Made by a program: the position numbers and the translations under genes. A model generated the notes under the pieces. The model made no database searches, had not been told where the DNA came from, and saw nothing but the letters and a program-made list of their open reading frames with translations. From NCBI RefSeq assembly GCF_006716115.1, contig NZ_VFOO01000001.1, forward strand, positions 1,860,001-1,924,000: a DNA stretch of 64,000 nucleotides, in the 5' to 3' direction. Source of the DNA: Subtercola boreus (lineage in GTDB: Bacteria; Actinomycetota; Actinomycetes; Actinomycetales; Microbacteriaceae). Shown here piece after piece: positions 45,224 through 53,172 of the stretch (position 1 is the first letter of the stretch; every line of letters begins with the position of its first letter).

Positions 45224-45288
45224 TGCTCGCCACTCCCCTCCCCGCAACACACGCCCGCATCATCCGGGGCATGGCCGAAGGCCGGAGG

Positions 45289-45301
45289 TAGTCTTCCCCC
45301 A
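45289..45301 (+). promoter_or_regulatory. -10 box with leaderless start
   Basis: TAGTCT (45289-45294) is followed by six bases and ATG 45301; no ribosome site is seen. Confidence 0.5.
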
Positions 45302-46083
45302 TGGAATGGTGGAGCAACTTTCTGGACTGGGCCAACACTGACGGCGGCGCGTACGTGATCACGAGCATCGCGGTTCCCGCGGTCTCGATCATCGTCGCGG
45401 GGCTGCTCGCAGCCTGGATCGCGAGCGGGTCGATCAAGCGCCTGCTGGCGGGCCGGGATCGCGACCTGAAGGTCGCCGCTATCGGCGCGCTGGTGGACTC
45501 GGCTGAGCAGGCCTCCGTCTGGAACTCGCTCACCCCTCAGGAGCAGGTGCTCTCCGACCGCGCAACAGGGCAGGCCGACATCCAGGTGCGCCTGCTGCCG
45601 ATCAAGGGTGCAGCGGTCGCCGCCAACTGGGCCGCGCACTCCCTGGCGGAGATGAAGCGCAACTCCGCGACGTTCGGCTACCAGGTGGAGCCGGCCGTGA
45701 TCGTGTTCCGCGACCAGCTCGTCGAGTGGCAGAACCGGCCCGGCCGCACACGCCGCTCGTTCCAGAGCGATCTCGACCGCTGGTCCCAGCAGGGCACAGA
45801 CACCGAGCGTTCGTTGAAGGAACAGCAGGAGGCGTGGGTCGCGCAGCAGCACCACGAACAGCACGGGGCGACGGCAGCTGCGACATCCACTGCCCCGGCA
45901 GCCACCGCGCAGGCGCCGGCCGTCAACGCGCCCGCACAGCCTGCGTCTGCGTTCCAGGCACCGACATACCCGGCCCAGGCGGTCGAGGCACCCCGCGCCG
46001 GGGCCGGCACGCTCGACACCGCACGGGTGCTCAGCGACGTCGATGCTGTTCAGCGCCACATCGACGCCCCCGCCTCGCGCTGA
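45301..46083 (+). CDS. Hypothetical membrane-anchored protein with coiled middle and Ala/Pro-rich tail
   Basis: 260-aa protein with one N-terminal helix (about residues 18-41, YVITSIAVPAVSIIVAGLLAAWIA). A ~125-aa soluble domain follows with FGYQVEPAVIVFRDQLVEWQ and a Gln/Glu-rich helix (SLKEQQEAWVAQQHHEQ), then an Ala/Pro/Thr-rich linker and a short C-terminal segment. No catalytic motif seen; family not recognised. Confidence 0.75.
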   Translation: MEWWSNFLDWANTDGGAYVITSIAVPAVSIIVAGLLAAWIASGSIKRLLAGRDRDLKVAAIGALVDSAEQASVWNSLTPQEQVLSDRATGQADIQVRLLPIKGAAVAANWAAHSLAEMKRNSATFGYQVEPAVIVFRDQLVEWQNRPGRTRRSFQSDLDRWSQQGTDTERSLKEQQEAWVAQQHHEQHGATAAATSTAPAATAQAPAVNAPAQPASAFQAPTYPAQAVEAPRAGAGTLDTARVLSDVDAVQRHIDAPASR

Positions 46084-46134
46084 GCGCGGCCCGACAGAAC
46101 AGCATCGTTCGGAACGGAACGCTCTCACGCAGAG

Positions 46135-46206
46135 TCCCCCCGGAGGGATTCGAACCCCCGGCCTGATGGGTAGAAACCATTTGCTCTTCCGCTGAGCTAC
46201 GGGGGG
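46135..46206 (-). tRNA. tRNA-Arg (UCU)
   Basis: Minus-strand cloverleaf: acceptor CCCCCCG/CGGGGGG with discriminator A, D-arm GCTCAGCGGAAGAGC, anticodon loop TTTCTAC (anticodon TCT), T-loop TTCGAAT. CCA not encoded. Confidence 0.94.
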
Positions 46207-46254
46207 AGGACTCAGCCTCCATTATGCCGCAGCCACGGCACTGGGTCCGAGCAG

Positions 46255-46653
46255 CTACTCTGCCGTCTGCTTCTTCGAGCGGGCCTTCGCCGGCTTCGCC
46301 CGGTTGTACGCGATCGCCGCCCGCACCAGCGTCTTGAACGACTCCTCGTCGACCTCGTCGCCCTCCGCGAACTCGACGGAACGGCGCTGATTGCCGCCCA
46401 GCTCACCGTTGAACAGGCCGTCGGGGTCGGCGATGAGCGCGCCGTACATGAACCCGAGTTTCACCTTCGTCTTGAAGATGTTGCCGGCGATGAGGATGCC
46501 GTCGAGCTCCCAGACGGGAGCTCCCATCCACTTCCACTCCTCGACGATGCCGGGATCGACACCTCGGATGATGGCGCGCATCTCGGCGAGCTTCGCGCCG
46601 CGCCAGTCCGGATGTTTCGCGATCAGGCTGTCGATCTCCTCGGTGGGATTCAT
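46255..46653 (-). CDS. DUF1801 (YdhG/CyaY-like) protein
   Basis: 132-aa soluble protein from ATG 46653 (MNPTEEIDSLIAKHPDW). It contains VEEWKWMGAPVW and FKTKVKLGFMYGA, the DUF1801 pattern, and ends in a Lys/Arg-rich tail (KPAKARSKKQTAE). AAGGACGG upstream favours this start over an ATG at 46689 that overlaps the marR stop and has no ribosome site. Same strand as, and just downstream of, marR. Some relatives are described as iron chaperone-like; function here is unknown. Confidence 0.85.
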   Translation of the reverse strand: MNPTEEIDSLIAKHPDWRGAKLAEMRAIIRGVDPGIVEEWKWMGAPVWELDGILIAGNIFKTKVKLGFMYGALIADPDGLFNGELGGNQRRSVEFAEGDEVDEESFKTLVRAAIAYNRAKPAKARSKKQTAE

Positions 46654-46685
46654 GTCCGTCCTTCGTTTCTCTGGCTGATCGTACG

Positions 46686-47123
46686 TCATGGCGAGGCCAG
46701 CAACCCGGCCAGGAGCGCGCTGAGTCGGCGCTGATCAGCCGGCTCGAGCGAGGCCAGCAGCGGGAGAAGCTGCTCAGACACCTCGGCGAACACCCCGGCG
46801 GCGAGCTCGGCCCCGCGGGCGGAGAGCGTGACGACGACCGCCCGCCGGTCATCCGGATCGGCAGACCTCTCGACAAGGCCGCGGGCGAGGGCCCGATCGA
46901 CCAGCCCGGACAGGGTGGACTTCTCGAGCCCGAGGAAGGAGGCCAGCCCCGACATGCGGAGGCGCCGGTCGCGGAGCACCCCGAGCATCCGGAGCTGCGT
47001 GAGCGAGAGGTCGTGCTCCAGGCCGACCCGGCCGAGTACAGCCGTCACGACGAAGGCCGTCTGCGCGAGGGCATCGATGAGGGCGTTCTGGTCGCGCCGC
47101 TCGTCCCGACTCTGCTGTGACAT
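46686..47123 (-). CDS. MarR family transcriptional regulator
   Basis: 145-aa winged-helix regulator. The recognition region is LTQLRMLGVLRDRRLRMSGLASFLGLEKSTLSGLVDRALARGLVERSADPDDRRAVVVTLSARG, with the MarR wing DPDDRRAVVV. It is divergent from an NADPH:quinone oxidoreductase-like gene, the classic arrangement for a repressor of its neighbour. Its promoter, TTGGGA-N17-TAAGCT, ends six bases before ATG 47123, so the message is leaderless. Confidence 0.93.
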   Translation of the reverse strand: MSQQSRDERRDQNALIDALAQTAFVVTAVLGRVGLEHDLSLTQLRMLGVLRDRRLRMSGLASFLGLEKSTLSGLVDRALARGLVERSADPDDRRAVVVTLSARGAELAAGVFAEVSEQLLPLLASLEPADQRRLSALLAGLLASP

Positions 47124-47199
47124 GGCTGAAGCTTAGTTGACATCATTCGTGATCCCAACTACTTTCATTCGTAATACCAACCATCTTTCGGAGGATCAC
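47124..47199. promoter_or_regulatory. MarR-oxidoreductase divergent promoters with two operator repeats
   Basis: Plus promoter: TTGACA (47137-47142), 17 bp, TACTTT (47160-47165). Minus promoter: TTGGGA (47158-47153), 17 bp, TAAGCT (47135-47130). CATTCGTGATCCCAAC (47144-47159) and CATTCGTAATACCAAC (47166-47181) match at 14 of 16 positions and are 22 bp apart, two helical turns, placing two regulator sites on one DNA face over both promoters. Confidence 0.7.
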
Positions 47200-48159
47200 A
47201 TGTTTGCAGCCGTCGTCACCTCGTTCGATTCGGCCCCCCGCTACCAGGAAATCGCAACGCCCGAGGCGCAGGCACCGACCGAGATCGTCGTCGATGTGCT
47301 CGCCGCCGGCCTCCACCCCCGGGTACGTTCGCAGGCCGACGGGTCGCACTACACCAGCACCGACGAACTCCCCCTCGTCCCCGGCATCGACGGTGTCGGG
47401 CGCGGGCCCGACGGGCTGCTGCGATACTTCGTGCTCCCCGACACCGTGCGCGGATCGATGGCCGAGCAGACGGTCATCGACACCCGACGGAGCATCGTCC
47501 TTCCGGCCGGCAGCGACCCGGTCGCCGTCGCAGCCGTCATGAACCCGGCAATGTCGTCGTGGATCGCCCTCCGGCAGCGCATCGACTTCGCGCCGGGATC
47601 GAACGTGCTCGTGCTCGGTGCGACAGGAAGCGCGGGCCGCCTCGCGGTGCAGATCGCGAAGAGGTTCGGTGCGGCATCCATCGTCGCCGCCGCGCGGAAC
47701 GCCGACCTGCTGGCCGAACTCGCGGCCGCTGGCGGAGCACAGACCGTCTCACTCGCCGGCGAGCCAGCGGATGTCGCCACGCGCCTCGGCGCGGCAGCCG
47801 CGGAGGTCGACGTGGTGCTCGACTACCTCTGGGGCGAACCCACGGCGGCTGCGATGGCCGCCGTGGTCACGCACCGTACCGACGAGTCCCGGCCGCTCAC
47901 GTGGATCGAGATCGGCTCGGTGGCGGGGGCCGCGGCATCCATTCCCTCCGCCGCTCTTCGTGCCAGCCGCCTCAGCATCGTGGGCAGCGGCCAGGGCTCG
48001 GTGAGCGGGCGCGAGATCCTCGGCGAGCTGCCCGCACTCGTGCAGGCGATCGACGAGGGCGCGTTCGAGGTGGAGACCCGCGCCGTGCCGCTCCGCGACG
48101 TCGGGGCGGTGTGGCTCGACACGTCGAACACGCGCGAGCGCGTCGTTCTGGTGCCCTGA
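47200..48159 (+). CDS. Zinc-independent MDR-type quinone oxidoreductase/alcohol dehydrogenase-like protein
   Basis: 319-aa NAD(P)H-dependent oxidoreductase. The N-terminal GroES-like part has LVPGIDGVGR, and the Rossmann motif is VLVLGATGSAGRLAVQIAKRFGA (about residues 136-158). Zinc ligands of true alcohol dehydrogenases are not seen. ATG 47200 with GGAGG upstream was preferred to an upstream in-frame ATG at 47137 that lies on the -35 box. Under control of the divergent MarR, it probably detoxifies quinones or electrophiles sensed by that regulator. Confidence 0.9.
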   Translation: MFAAVVTSFDSAPRYQEIATPEAQAPTEIVVDVLAAGLHPRVRSQADGSHYTSTDELPLVPGIDGVGRGPDGLLRYFVLPDTVRGSMAEQTVIDTRRSIVLPAGSDPVAVAAVMNPAMSSWIALRQRIDFAPGSNVLVLGATGSAGRLAVQIAKRFGAASIVAAARNADLLAELAAAGGAQTVSLAGEPADVATRLGAAAAEVDVVLDYLWGEPTAAAMAAVVTHRTDESRPLTWIEIGSVAGAAASIPSAALRASRLSIVGSGQGSVSGREILGELPALVQAIDEGAFEVETRAVPLRDVGAVWLDTSNTRERVVLVP

Positions 48160-48178
48160 CCTCCGGAGGTCAGAGCGG

Positions 48179-48808
48179 TCAGCGCGGCGCGGGGGCGTTC
48201 CAGAGCAGGATGACCGGCACGTCGTGCTCGTAGCCGAGCGCGCTCAGGGTCGAGGTTCCGAGCGAGAAGATCTGCCCGCCCGTCGGGGGCAGCTCGACCC
48301 AGGCGGCGGCGAGTGCTCGCAGGATGTGACCGTGCGCGACCAGCAGCACGTCGTTTCCGGCCTGGACGTCAGCGCGCACGCGACCGAGCACGCGGAGGGC
48401 CCGCGACTGCACTTCGGCGTTGTTCTCCCCCGGAGTCGCCCCGGACGGCACCCCATCGGTCCAGAGGTTCCAGCGCCCGCGCTCCGCCTTGATCTCGACG
48501 GAGGTGCGGCCCTCGTAGGCGCCGTAGTCCCACTCGGCGAGGTTCGCATCGACGGTGGCCTGGTCGCCGAAGCCGACCAGTTCGGCCGTCTTCCGGGCAC
48601 GGATGCGCGGGCTGGTCAGCACCTGGCTGAAACGGCGGCCCGCGAGGATCCGGCCCACCGCGAGCGCCTGCTCTTCTCCGTTGGCTGTGAGCGGAATGTC
48701 GGTGACCCCGGTGTGCTGGCCGGTGAGGCTCCACGCCGTCTCACCGTGCCGCACGAGCACGATCCGTCCGGACGTCTGCGGTGCGAGTTCTGGTGACACG
48801 GGCGACAC
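48179..48808 (-). CDS. Histidine phosphatase (phosphoglycerate mutase-like)
   Basis: 209-aa branch-1 histidine phosphatase. The nucleophile motif is LVRHGETAWS (His at about residue 20), followed by LTSPRIRARKTAEL, EWDYGAYEGRT and the second catalytic His in VLLVAHGHILRALAA. Such proteins dephosphorylate sugar or nucleotide phosphates; it is not necessarily a mutase. Convergent with the oxidoreductase gene across 19 bp. Start ATG 48808. Confidence 0.9.
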   Translation of the reverse strand: MSPVSPELAPQTSGRIVLVRHGETAWSLTGQHTGVTDIPLTANGEEQALAVGRILAGRRFSQVLTSPRIRARKTAELVGFGDQATVDANLAEWDYGAYEGRTSVEIKAERGRWNLWTDGVPSGATPGENNAEVQSRALRVLGRVRADVQAGNDVLLVAHGHILRALAAAWVELPPTGGQIFSLGTSTLSALGYEHDVPVILLWNAPAPR

Positions 48809-48885
48809 TCCACTTCAGTTGCAGCTTCAACCGTATCGCACCGCCGGCCCCGGCCCCGGGCCCGGCCCGTGTCGGGGGCCGACGC

Positions 48886-48898
48886 TAGACTCGCACCA
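48886..48898 (+). promoter_or_regulatory. -10 box with leaderless start of orn
   Basis: TAGACT (48886-48891), six bases, ATG 48898. No Shine-Dalgarno is present in the short leader. Confidence 0.6.
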
Positions 48899-49518
48899 TG
48901 AGTGCACAATCAGACCGGCTGGTCTGGATCGACTGCGAAATGACCGGCCTCGACCTCAGCGTCGACGAACTCGTCGAGGTGGCCGTCGTCGTCACCGACT
49001 TCGACCTGAACCTGCTCGACCCCGGTTTCACCATCGTGATCAAGCCCGACGATTCGGCACTCGAGCACATGAACGACTTCGTCCGCAACATGCATGCCAC
49101 CTCAGGGCTCGACCAGCTCATCCCGAACGGCGTGAGCCTGGCCGAGGCCGAGTTCGAGGTGCTCGAGTACATCCTGAAGTTCGTGCCGAACGAGCTGAAG
49201 GCGCCGATTGCGGGCAACACCATCGGCACCGACCGCATGTTCCTCGCGAAGTACATGCCGCGGGTGGATGCCCATCTGCACTATCGGAGCGTCGACGTCT
49301 CCTCGATCAAAGAGCTGGCGCGCCGCTGGTTCCCGCCGATCTACTTCCACGCCCCGGCGAAAGACGGCGGGCACCGCGCCCTGGCCGACATCCTCGAGTC
49401 GATCCGCGAGCTCGAGTACTACCGCAAGGCGATCTTCGTGGCCCCGCCCGGGCCTTCATCGGTCGATCTGAAGGCCATCTCGGCAGAAGTGGTTAACGAG
49501 TTCGCTCCGAACCTGTAG
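48898..49518 (+). CDS. orn: Oligoribonuclease
   Basis: 206-aa DEDDh 3'-5' exoribonuclease degrading di- to oligoribonucleotides and pGpG. Exo I is [10 protein letters not shown] (Asp and Glu), Exo II is [13 protein letters not shown], and Exo III has [10 protein letters not shown]. Length is typical. Leaderless-type start. tRNA-His follows 45 bp downstream. Confidence 0.96.
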   Translation: MSAQSDRLVWIDCEMTGLDLSVDELVEVAVVVTDFDLNLLDPGFTIVIKPDDSALEHMNDFVRNMHATSGLDQLIPNGVSLAEAEFEVLEYILKFVPNELKAPIAGNTIGTDRMFLAKYMPRVDAHLHYRSVDVSSIKELARRWFPPIYFHAPAKDGGHRALADILESIRELEYYRKAIFVAPPGPSSVDLKAISAEVVNEFAPNL

Positions 49519-49562
49519 ACTCGCTTCGTTCCAAAAAGTGCTTCGCCCCCGGGCGGGGCCAT

Positions 49563-49639
49563 GGTGGGTATAGCTCAGTTGGCAGAGCGCCTGGTTGTGG
49601 TCTAGGAGGCCGCGGGTTCGAGCCCCGTTACTCACCCCA
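49563..49639 (+). tRNA. tRNA-His (GUG), CCA encoded
   Basis: Cloverleaf with acceptor GTGGGTA/TACTCAC, extra 5' G at 49563 opposite C73 (49636) as required for His identity, anticodon loop TTGTGGT (anticodon GTG), T-arm GGGTTCGAGCCCC. CCA is present at 49637-49639, unlike the three other tRNAs here. A terminator follows. Confidence 0.96.
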
Positions 49640-49644
49640 CCGAA

Positions 49645-49680
49645 ACGAGCGGTCCGACACTGTCGGGCCGCTCGTTTTTT
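49645..49680 (+). terminator. Strong intrinsic terminator after tRNA-His
   Basis: A 15-bp stem (49645-49659 with 49661-49675, one G-T wobble) followed by six T. It ends the tRNA-His transcript. Confidence 0.92.
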
Positions 49681-49701
49681 CTTCCCCCCTGGAGGTTCCG
49701 G

Positions 49702-50052
49702 ATGCTCGACCTCGACGCCGACGCCTTCGAGGCGCTTGTGGTCGCCGAACTCGACCTGCTGCCCGACGACATGATCGATGGGCTCGAGAACGTGGCCTTC
49801 GTCGTCGAGGATCGCCCCGAAGACGGATCCCTCGACCTCCTCGGACTCTACGACGGAACTGCCCTCACCGATCGCGGCCAGTACGGGTTCGGCGAGATGC
49901 CCGACCGCATCATCCTGTTCCGGGAACCGCTTCTGGCGATGTGCGCCGACCTCGACGAATTGCGGGACGAGATCCACGTGACGCTGGTGCACGAGATCGC
50001 GCACTTCTACGGCATCGACGACGAGAAGCTGCACGAGCTCGGCTGGGCCTGA
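49702..50052 (+). CDS. Small zincin-type metallopeptidase family protein
   Basis: 116-aa single-domain protein with VHEIAHFYGIDDEKLHELG at its C-terminus, the HExxHxxG...HxxG zinc signature of the DUF1025 'metallopeptidase type 2' family. Despite the motif, proteolytic activity of these minimal proteins is not established as far as I know. ATG 49702 has TGGAGG upstream. It lies just after the tRNA-His terminator. Confidence 0.9.
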   Translation: MLDLDADAFEALVVAELDLLPDDMIDGLENVAFVVEDRPEDGSLDLLGLYDGTALTDRGQYGFGEMPDRIILFREPLLAMCADLDELRDEIHVTLVHEIAHFYGIDDEKLHELGWA

Positions 50053-50248
50053 CAGGCGCACTCCAAGGGACGCAAAGCGCTCCAACCCCACCTCGCTAGA
50101 GCGTTTCGGGGCCCTTCGGCGGGGCGAGACGTGGGCGGGAGGATGCGCGGGGCGCGGTGGCCGGAAGAGGGCGCGGGGCGCGGGGCGCGGGGCGCGGGCG
50201 CGAGGCGCCGGGTGCGGGTCGCTCGGGGGGTTCAGGGCGGCGCCGCGC

Positions 50249-50261
50249 TAGCTTGGGGGCA
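50249..50261 (+). promoter_or_regulatory. -10 box with leaderless start
   Basis: TAGCTT (50249-50254), six bases, ATG 50261. Confidence 0.5.
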
Positions 50262-51829
50262 TGCCTTCGACGCTCGCCCACCGCATCCGCCGGGGAGTGG
50301 TGATCGCGGTCGGCACCGTCGTGATCCTCGGGCTGGGGGTCTACGGGCCGGCGACGCTGCTCGGTCCGCTCCCTGCCGCGACGGCGCGGGTGCTCGACAC
50401 TCCCGCCATCACGCCGGCCGCCGCCGCGCCGGTGCTGCCGTCGACCGGCGCGAGCGGGGTCACGGTCGCGGCCGGGGGCACTGCTGCCGCGACATCCGCA
50501 GCCGGCGACGGCGCACCCGCCACGCCGGGCGGCGCAGGCACCACAACCGCAGCATCGGGGGCAGGCACCACCGCGGCACCGAGCGGCGCAGGCACCACCG
50601 CGGCACCGGGCGCAGGCACCGCCACCGCAGCACCGGGCGGCGCAGGCACCTCCGCGGCACCGACCGCGCCCCCCGCAAGCGCCGTCACCACAGCGGGCAT
50701 CGCCGATCCCGTGCCCCTCGGCGGCACCACGAAGGTCATCACGGCGCTCGTCGTGCTGAGCGCTCATCCGCTCGCCGCAGGCACTCCCGGCGACCCCGTC
50801 GTCATCACTGCTGAGGACTACGCCGACTACGTGCGGTACATCGCCGACAGCGCCCGGGCCGTCTCTTTCATCACGAATGAGAGCTGGTCGGAGCGCGACA
50901 TGCTCATCGCGATGCTTCTCGGCTCCAGCAACAACCATGCCGACGCGCTGGCGCGCTGGGCGTTCGGTTCGACGGACGCGTACCTCGCCGCCGCCGAGAC
51001 CTGGCTGACGGCGAACGGGATGACCGGCACCACCGTCACGGACACCACCGGGCTCAGCGAGGGCTCTGTCGGCACGGCATCCGACCTGACGCGCATCGCC
51101 CAGCTCGCGTTCGAGACGCCCGTCATCGACGAGATCATGGCGTTGCCCTCGGCGACGGTCAACGGCAACCGCGCGGTGCAGAACCTCGCGGTCTACCTGC
51201 CCGATCTCGGCGTCACCGGGCTGTCGCTGAGCTACACCGACGAGGCGGGGCTGTGCCTGCTGTACCGCGCCACGGTGCCGCTGGCCGGCGCGGCCGGTGC
51301 TGACGGAGCGGCTGGTGCTGACGGAGCGGCTGGTGCTGACGGAGCGGCTGGCGCTGCGGCGACGACCACAACGGACGCGACGGCGACGGCCACCGCCACA
51401 GCCACCGCCACCGCCACCGCCACGATCTACGGCGCGATGCTGAGGGAGCCCGACTACCCGACCCTCGAGGCCGACCTCACGGCACTGGTGGGGAGTGCAT
51501 CCACCGGCCTGAAGCCGACCGAGCTCGCCGCAGAGGGCGCACCCTTCGTCGAGTACAGCACCGCCTGGGGACAGACCGCGCGCGGTGTTGCATCCGCCTC
51601 AGAGTCGCGGATGCTCTGGGCGACCACTCCCGTCACCCAGACATCGACGGCGGTGACCCTCACCACGGCACGCACCGGGGCGGCAGCGGGAACCGCGACG
51701 TTCGCGTTGCCGGAAGGGGCGGTGGATGTTCCGCTGACCCTCGACGCGCCGCTGGCGGATCCCGGGCCGCTCTGGCGCCTGGCGCATCCGTTCGACGTGA
51801 TCGGGGCGTTCCTCGCCTCGCGCGGCTGA
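50261..51829 (+). CDS. Degenerate S11-type DD-carboxypeptidase-like protein
   Basis: 522-aa membrane-anchored or secreted protein. A helix at residues ~12-33 precedes a long Ala/Thr/Gly/Pro linker (~45-145). The domain after it aligns with D-Ala-D-Ala carboxypeptidases, but the active site is altered: GTTK (155-158) lacks the nucleophilic Ser of SxxK, and SLS precedes YTDEAG where KTG is expected; only SSN (222-224) keeps SxN. Low-complexity inserts (GADGAA repeats and an Ala-Thr run, ~345-388) interrupt it. It is probably a non-catalytic cell-wall-associated protein. Confidence 0.75.
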   Translation: MPSTLAHRIRRGVVIAVGTVVILGLGVYGPATLLGPLPAATARVLDTPAITPAAAAPVLPSTGASGVTVAAGGTAAATSAAGDGAPATPGGAGTTTAASGAGTTAAPSGAGTTAAPGAGTATAAPGGAGTSAAPTAPPASAVTTAGIADPVPLGGTTKVITALVVLSAHPLAAGTPGDPVVITAEDYADYVRYIADSARAVSFITNESWSERDMLIAMLLGSSNNHADALARWAFGSTDAYLAAAETWLTANGMTGTTVTDTTGLSEGSVGTASDLTRIAQLAFETPVIDEIMALPSATVNGNRAVQNLAVYLPDLGVTGLSLSYTDEAGLCLLYRATVPLAGAAGADGAAGADGAAGADGAAGAAATTTTDATATATATATATATATIYGAMLREPDYPTLEADLTALVGSASTGLKPTELAAEGAPFVEYSTAWGQTARGVASASESRMLWATTPVTQTSTAVTLTTARTGAAAGTATFALPEGAVDVPLTLDAPLADPGPLWRLAHPFDVIGAFLASRG

Positions 51830-51877
51830 CCCTCTACGCACCGCAACCAGTGCTGCGGCATCCGCCCCACGCACAAA

Positions 51878-51937
51878 TGGGCGAACCTGGGGCGACACGG
51901 CACCGCATGCGGGCCCGTGTTGACCCAGGTTCGCCCA
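51878..51937. repeat. 60-bp near-perfect palindrome
   Basis: Arms begin TGGGCGAACCTGGG and end CCCAGGTTCGCCCA, with a centre CCGCATGCGG. Of 30 base pairs, 26 are Watson-Crick, one is G-T and three mismatch. It lies between the convergent ends of the S11-like gene and the 93-aa gene. Could act as two-way terminator or be a mobile palindromic element. Confidence 0.85.
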
Positions 51938-51954
51938 GATAGTCGCTCCGAGGG

Positions 51955-52236
51955 CTAGACCAGCGCCTCGCCGGGCTCCACGCCATCTTCGTCGCTGACC
52001 GGCGAATCGCTGTTCGCGGCGTCGAACGAGTAGGTCACGTGGGTCTCGCCGTTCAGTTCACGGGCGCCCGTGGCGTGGTACTCGAAGTTCGCTTCGATTC
52101 CGTCGACGAGGGCGATCACGCCGAAGGTCTTGTCGTACTCTCCGCCGACGAGGATGCGCTTGTCGGTCTGGCCGACGAGGGGTCCGTCGGTGTATTCGAC
52201 GACGTAGGAGTTCGGGGTCTGTGTTGCATCAGTCAT
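51955..52236 (-). CDS. Hypothetical 93-aa acidic protein
   Basis: Soluble protein (MTDATQTPNSYVVEYTDGPLVGQTDKRILVGGEYDKTFG...), beta-rich by composition, with an acidic C-terminus (SDSPVSDEDGVEPGEALV). TACGCT-N6-ATG before the start gives a leaderless-type promoter, although CGGAG within the six bases could also be read as a ribosome site. Family not recognised. Transcribed away from ykoC. Confidence 0.8.
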   Translation of the reverse strand: MTDATQTPNSYVVEYTDGPLVGQTDKRILVGGEYDKTFGVIALVDGIEANFEYHATGARELNGETHVTYSFDAANSDSPVSDEDGVEPGEALV

Positions 52237-52262
52237 GCTCCGAGCGTACCGGGCGGCGGGGG

Positions 52263-53051
52263 TCAGCTCTGGCTGCCGATGAAATTCCAGTGTCCGGTTG
52301 ACACGGAGACGACCACTGCGACGAGCGCCACGACGACGGCCAGGGCGATGAGCAGAGCCTCGCGCCAGCCCATGACGGATGCCCGGGCGTACGTTCGCGC
52401 GCCGGACGACCCGAACCCCCGCGCCTCCATGGCCGTCGCGAGCTTGCTCCCCCGGCGGATCGAGAGCACGAGCAGAGCGAAACCCTGACTGAAGAACCGC
52501 CTCAGCCGCCCGGAGTCGCCGACCCCGCGGGCCCGCCTGGCCAGTTCGAGCGAGCGCCAGTCCTCGAGGAACAGGCCCACCAGTCGCAGCCCCGCCAGCC
52601 CGCCGAGCACGAACCGGCTCGGCAGGTGCAGCACCTGGGCGAGGCCGTCGGCGAGGTCGGTCGGGTCGATCGTCACGAAGAGCACGATCGCGGGCAGGCC
52701 GATGGCGAGCACCCTGAGCCCGGTCGCGACGGCGAGTTCGATGGACCCGTCGGTCACGTTCACGAGCGCGAACTGCAGGTAGACCTGCCCCGACGGACGG
52801 CCGTAGAGCAGGGTGGTGAGCGCGGCAGCCGGCGCGGCGATCAGCACGGGCAGGGCGCGGAGGAGGAACGTGCGGAGCCCGAGCCCCGCCCAGAGGAACA
52901 GCACCGACTCGAGCACGAGCGCGACGCCCGCCGAGACCCAGTCGATCGAGAGCACGAGCGTGAGGCTGAGCAGAAGCGCCGCCAGGAGTTTCGCGACAGG
53001 GTTGATGGCGTAGACGGCCTGACTGCCGCGCACCGGGTTCAGGATGCTCAC
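52263..53051 (-). CDS. ykoC: YkoC/EcfT-type transmembrane subunit of ECF transporter
   Basis: 262-aa membrane protein with about five helices. The EcfT coupling motifs are recognisable: ARRARG in SLELARRARGVGDSG and a second, AMEARGFG, both of the A-R-G form. It couples the ATPase to the substrate-binding YkoE. GTG 53051 is part of a repeated GGTGCCGCGTGA block also found at the ykoD stop. Third gene of the TPP-riboswitch operon. Confidence 0.92.
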   Translation of the reverse strand: MSILNPVRGSQAVYAINPVAKLLAALLLSLTLVLSIDWVSAGVALVLESVLFLWAGLGLRTFLLRALPVLIAAPAAALTTLLYGRPSGQVYLQFALVNVTDGSIELAVATGLRVLAIGLPAIVLFVTIDPTDLADGLAQVLHLPSRFVLGGLAGLRLVGLFLEDWRSLELARRARGVGDSGRLRRFFSQGFALLVLSIRRGSKLATAMEARGFGSSGARTYARASVMGWREALLIALAVVVALVAVVVSVSTGHWNFIGSQS

Positions 53052-53172
53052 GCGGCACCGCCCCGGTGCATCGGCGTCGGGGCGGCGGAGCTGGGCGCCC
53101 CGGGCATCCAAAACTCGCGGGCGATCACGCGGCACCGCCCGGAACCGGAGGCCCGGGCATCCGGAACTCGCG
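53049..53172. repeat. Tandem partial duplication at the ykoD-ykoC junction
   Basis: The ykoD 3' end (CGCGAGTTCCGGATGCCCGG ... GGTGCCGCGTGA) is repeated in altered form in the 73-bp gap, ending in a second GGTGCCGCGTGA whose GTG starts ykoC. Without the second copy the stop and start would overlap as GTGA. Confidence 0.7.

Noticed and set aside
46653-46689. ATG 46689 as start of the DUF1801 gene
   Set aside because: It overlaps the marR stop but has no ribosome site, while ATG 46653 has AAGGACGG and begins at the family N-terminus.
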